Shown: positions 37,786 to 41,048 of the stretch, one piece after another
Numbering within the stretch: position 1 is the stretch's first letter
Layout: each line of letters begins with the position of its first letter
Source of the DNA: Planctomycetota bacterium
GTDB taxonomy: Bacteria > Planctomycetota > Phycisphaerae > Phycisphaerales > SM1A02
Reading direction: 5' to 3'
Length of the DNA: 41,048 nucleotides
NCBI GenBank assembly: GCA_014381555.1
Contig: JACNLO010000036.1
Span: forward strand, 1 to 41,048
Program-made: the position numbers and the translations under genes
The notes under the pieces: generated by a model
Seen by the model: the letters and a program-made list of their open reading frames with translations, nothing else
Told to the model about the DNA's origin: nothing
Database searches by the model: none

Positions 37786-40628
37786 TGCGAAGTATTCTCA
37801 AGTTGTGCCAGTGCTTCATCTCGTAGTGATTGCAGTTCAATCACCTTTTCATGTGTATCACCCATTTCTGCAATAACGAGTGGAATAATTTTGTCCAAAA
37901 TTTCCAACGCTTCAGAATGCAACCCATTCTCGGAACAGAGCAACGCAAGGTGTGATTCATAACGTACGATAGTAAATGGATCGGCTTCATTCATTTCTAT
38001 ATCAGTTCGAATTGCATCAAACAAGATATTGAACAGCGCTAACCCGTGTTCAGTGTCATCTACTTGAAAATAGGAACTTGCAAGGTGATAGGTCCATATA
38101 AAGAGTTGCGGGGCACTTGAGCCATGCAATTGGATATGACGTGAAATAAAATCGTCAGCAACCTCAGCAGCATCTGGGTGAGAATTAAGAATGTATGCCT
38201 GCGCCTTGATGAATCTCATGCCATCTACCCCTTGTGACAACTCTCCAGCTTGCGAAGTGAGAAGGTCATCAACGGCTTCTTGCCAGAGTGGCTCGCCTTC
38301 TTCAAACTTTCCTTGCATCATCAGGGCGTACGCCAATGACCCGACCGTATTCGTTCTTGAAAGTGATGGTCCTTCTGGCAAATCTTGCATATTCTGTTGC
38401 AATAAAGTGACTGCTTCTTCAAACCTATTTTGACTTACAAACAACTGCCCAAGTGTTGATCTATATTTGATTCCACTTAGGTGGTTGCTGCCAAGTACTT
38501 CAGTGTATATCTCGATTGCCTCTTTGAGCAGTGACTCTGCTTCAGGAATACCCCTATAGAAGTATATGGCCCCTAGCGCACCGGCAGCTTCTGCTGTTCT
38601 ATAGTGATTGGGTCCATAAATCAGTGCAGCATCTTCATACACCTGTTCAAGAATAGGGACGGATTCCTCAATCCGCATTACTTGATACAAGCAACTCGCC
38701 AAAACCAATCGTGCATCAATCGATGTCGGATGAAGTGCACCAAGTTCTTCATTGACAAGAGGTAATAACGTTTCAATTGATTTCAAACTCTCTTCTAAAA
38801 GTGGACGGGTCTCTTCGCCAGCACCAGAAAGCATGTGACTAGTAAAAAGCGCACCTGCCAGACCTACTTTCGTGTCAAGTTCGAATTCTCGAGAGACAGA
38901 AGCACCGCCGTCGATTTCTTCCACAATTTCACGCAACAGTGCTAACGCATTTTTATGATCATTGGTAAAGCCCATGATTTTCGAGAGAACATTTTTTGCT
39001 TCTAGGGTTTTATCTGAAAGTGCACCATACTCAGAAGTCAACCCTTCGATAACCTGATCTATAATTTCCCTTGCTTTAGAAGAGTCACCCAGATCTAAAA
39101 GCACCTTTGCATACGCCAACGAAGTCTGGAGCCAATCCGAATTTCGCATGGCACTATCATTCTGCAAAGAACTATTAATCTCTAAGGATCGTTCAAGTTG
39201 TATTTTCGCAGTTTCTAAATCACCAATTTCCCATAGTAATTTTCCAATCGTGTACCGAGATCCGTATTCCAAATAAGGCAAATCTTTAAATCGTTTCGTG
39301 ATTTCCTTCGTTGCTACCAGTGCAAGTTCGTGAGTGGTGAGCATTTTGCCTTGAGCATTTCGAGGGACACCCAGTGAGAGGAGGTTGCCCGTAAACGCGG
39401 CGAGTTCCTTTAACATTTTTGAAGCAACGTATATATCTTCATATGTCTCCTCTAATTCTTCGTGTGCAATCTCAAGCTCAAGCAAGGCTTTAGAAACTTT
39501 TTCTTCAGCAGCAACAGCACGATCCCTATCAACGATTGCTTTTGTCTCAGCTTGCGAGGCGCGAATACTTGAATACACACTCACGACAGTTGCGAGCACA
39601 AGTGCAACTGCAATCGTCATCACTGTCGCAACAATTCCTCGGTTACGGCGTGCAAACATTTTGAGTTGGTAGACCATGCTCGCACGTCTTGCATGAATAG
39701 GCTCGTTCTCAAGGAAGCGTGTGATGTCCTGACCAAGTTCATAGGCAGATTGGTATCGTCGATCTCGATCCTTCTCCATTGACTTGCTGACAACTGTTTC
39801 AAGGTCTCCGCCAATACCATCAGAGATGGTTGTCATCTTGGTCGGTTGTTGTTCGCGGATTAAACGCGTTGCTTCATAAATGGGAATCGAAGACAAATTG
39901 TATGGAGGTTGCCCAGTGAGCAATTCATACAAAATCACGCCAAGAGAGTAGACATCACTGCGAGCATCAATCAAGTCTGGATCTGCTTCGCATTGCTCAG
40001 GGCTCATGTATTGCACAGTGCCAATTAACTGCCCGACATTTGTTTGCAACGTTGTCACCGCCATGTCGGAATCCGTTGCTCGAGCAACACCGAAATCGAT
40101 AATTTTAGGGTTGCCTGAACTGTCTACTAAAATGTTATCTGGTTTTAAGTCGCGATGAATAATGCCTTTTAGGTGCCCATGATGAACAGCATCGCAGACC
40201 TGCTCAAAAAGAATCAAGCGGTCACTGACGTTCAAATCTTTTTGTTTTGCATATTCAAGCAGTGTCTTCGCTCCAACAATGTATTCCATCGCAAAGTAGG
40301 GAACTCCGCCAGTGCCATCATCATGCGTCCCTGCTTCGTAGACCTGCGCGATGCAAGGATGACTAAGTCGTCCTAGAATTTGTGATTCATACTCAAAACG
40401 GCGCATCGCACTTCGAGACGTCACTCCCGAACGCATAACCTTAATTGCGACTTTCCTGCGAGGACTTTCCTGAATCGCCTCATACACTGTCCCCATGCCA
40501 CCAGAACCAATCACTCTTCTCACTTTGTACTGACCTATTTCTCGTGGCATACCGCTGCGAGATTGTTCTGGTAAAGATTCTAAGGTCTCTGCATCAGGAT
40601 CAGTAAACTTGTCTTGATTGTTCGTCAT
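37782..40628 (-). CDS. Ser/Thr protein kinase with membrane span, coiled coil and TPR-like sensor domain
   Basis: A 948-residue protein. The kinase domain (about 34-310) has the Gly loop IGSGGMGTVYEA, Lys63 (VAIKVM), HRDLKPDNIL (Asp160), DFGVA (Asp178) and SPEQ, all intact. A single span (about 331-354, IVATVMTIAVALVLATVVSV) is followed by a coiled coil (about 355-400) and then several TPR-like repeats (about 430-940), probably outside the cytoplasm. This layout is common in planctomycetes. The promoter lies between it and the divergent YbjQ gene. The ligand is unknown; the coupled asparaginase gene and nearby STAS gene are candidates for the same circuit. Confidence 0.93.
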   Translation of the reverse strand: MTNNQDKFTDPDAETLESLPEQSRSGMPREIGQYKVRRVIGSGGMGTVYEAIQESPRRKVAIKVMRSGVTSRSAMRRFEYESQILGRLSHPCIAQVYEAGTHDDGTGGVPYFAMEYIVGAKTLLEYAKQKDLNVSDRLILFEQVCDAVHHGHLKGIIHRDLKPDNILVDSSGNPKIIDFGVARATDSDMAVTTLQTNVGQLIGTVQYMSPEQCEADPDLIDARSDVYSLGVILYELLTGQPPYNLSSIPIYEATRLIREQQPTKMTTISDGIGGDLETVVSKSMEKDRDRRYQSAYELGQDITRFLENEPIHARRASMVYQLKMFARRNRGIVATVMTIAVALVLATVVSVYSSIRASQAETKAIVDRDRAVAAEEKVSKALLELEIAHEELEETYEDIYVASKMLKELAAFTGNLLSLGVPRNAQGKMLTTHELALVATKEITKRFKDLPYLEYGSRYTIGKLLWEIGDLETAKIQLERSLEINSSLQNDSAMRNSDWLQTSLAYAKVLLDLGDSSKAREIIDQVIEGLTSEYGALSDKTLEAKNVLSKIMGFTNDHKNALALLREIVEEIDGGASVSREFELDTKVGLAGALFTSHMLSGAGEETRPLLEESLKSIETLLPLVNEELGALHPTSIDARLVLASCLYQVMRIEESVPILEQVYEDAALIYGPNHYRTAEAAGALGAIYFYRGIPEAESLLKEAIEIYTEVLGSNHLSGIKYRSTLGQLFVSQNRFEEAVTLLQQNMQDLPEGPSLSRTNTVGSLAYALMMQGKFEEGEPLWQEAVDDLLTSQAGELSQGVDGMRFIKAQAYILNSHPDAAEVADDFISRHIQLHGSSAPQLFIWTYHLASSYFQVDDTEHGLALFNILFDAIRTDIEMNEADPFTIVRYESHLALLCSENGLHSEALEILDKIIPLVIAEMGDTHEKVIELQSLRDEALAQLENTSQ

Positions 40629-40639
40629 TGTTGAATTGT

Positions 40640-40667
40640 AATCTATGGTAGGATTTTAGAATGTCAA
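40640..40667 (-). promoter_or_regulatory. Kinase promoter, nearly leaderless
   Basis: On the minus strand TTGACA (40667-40662), a 16-nt spacer and TAGATT (40645-40640). A start near 40633 would leave a leader of only about 5 nt before the kinase ATG (40628), and no SD is present. The -35 lies inside the first codons of the divergent YbjQ gene. Confidence 0.5.
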
Positions 40668-40987
40668 TACCTGTAACAACTACATTTGAATTCGATGGAC
40701 ACACAATAACTGAGTATAAGGGGATTGTGAGGGGAATCGTTGTACGCTCACCCACCATTGTGCAGGGTATTCTTGGTGGGCTTAAGAACATAGTAGGCGG
40801 GAAAATTGGGGCCTACACCGAAATGTGTGAACAGACCCGCCAAGATGCGTATGCAGAATTACTCAAGCATGCAGAAGAACTCGGCGCAAACGCAATCGTT
40901 GGTTTTCGATATGACTCTTCCGATTTAAAAGATTCTTCGACCGAAGTACTTTGTTATGGCACAGCCGTTGTGATTGAGAAAATATAA
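40661..40987 (+). CDS. YbjQ / UPF0145 family protein
   Basis: A 108-residue protein. YKGIVRGIVVRSPTIVQGIL, GGLKNIVGGKIGAYTEMCEQ, ARQDAYAELL-like helix (TRQDAYAELLKHAEELGANA) and IVGFRYDSSDL form the family pattern of a small pentameric beta-barrel fold annotated as heavy-metal-binding domain. Function is not established. It is divergent from the kinase with a 32-bp gap that carries the kinase -10. After its stop (40988-41048) I see no further gene. Confidence 0.85.
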   Translation: MSIPVTTTFEFDGHTITEYKGIVRGIVVRSPTIVQGILGGLKNIVGGKIGAYTEMCEQTRQDAYAELLKHAEELGANAIVGFRYDSSDLKDSSTEVLCYGTAVVIEKI

Positions 40988-41048
40988 CCTGCAAGTTTAT
41001 TTTTTATTCGTCGTGTGTAACTCGTGCCCTAACACACGCCTCGCCTGA

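Overview
The window looks like a chromosomal segment of a planctomycete, most likely of the class Phycisphaerae. This is inferred from protein content alone. Two secreted proteins carry dockerin-like modules of the form DFNGDGV..SDLL..IG.WG and DCDGNGIPDECD repeats, which are typical of that class. Other pointers are a type III glutamine synthetase, a planctomycete-style Ser/Thr kinase with a membrane segment and TPR-like tail, and SPFH (HflK/HflC-like) proteins next to an ABC-2 exporter. Base composition leans to A+T. Starts are mixed: some genes have a clear Shine-Dalgarno (SD) sequence, many have none, several begin with GTG or TTG, and one or two mRNAs may be (nearly) leaderless. I see no phage, insertion sequence, integrase or CRISPR array.

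Layout. 1-1781 (-): start of a large secreted dockerin / lamin-tail / calcium-repeat protein, cut by the window edge. 1947-2031: tRNA-Leu(CAA). 2092-3960 (+): ispD, then a dolichyl-phosphate-mannose-synthase-like glycosyltransferase fused to a GtrA membrane domain, whose end overlaps uvrA on the other strand. 3920-7972 (-): ABC-2 permease, then uvrA. 8143-17880 (+): six tightly packed genes: three SPFH/Band 7 proteins, an ABC ATPase, a large ABC-2 permease and a 663-residue membrane-anchored protein. 17926-20302 (-): ClC channel/antiporter, rnpA and yidD, each overlapping the next by 4 bases. 20458-21264 (+): rpoZ and a stand-alone CoaC-type flavoprotein. 21315-23202 (+): a Cys-rich secreted dockerin protein and an ACT-domain protein. 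23242-31019 (-): tig, a small SHOCT membrane protein, clpX, rpmB, dnaG and rpoD. 31156-34421 (-): mazG-like gene, trpA, glnN. 34640-36396 (+): three lipoprotein genes, one with a FlgO domain, closed by a strong terminator. 36519-36869 (+): STAS protein. 36874-40628 (-): Ser/Thr kinase and glycosylasparaginase-like Ntn hydrolase. 40661-40987 (+): YbjQ-family protein.

How the genes work together. Much of the window is core information processing (sigma-70, primase, RNA polymerase omega, UvrA, trigger factor, ClpX, bL28, RNase P protein) in rearranged operons: clpP is absent between tig and clpX, and rnpA-yidD lies away from rpmH and yidC. The best candidate for an under-described system is 6833-17880. 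There, three SPFH membrane-scaffold proteins, one ABC ATPase, two paralogous ABC-2 permeases (one divergently transcribed) and a large anchored protein appear to form one envelope machine. Also notable are a palindrome-containing promoter and possible structured leader before dnaG, the FlgO lipoprotein operon, and the kinase-asparaginase gene pair.
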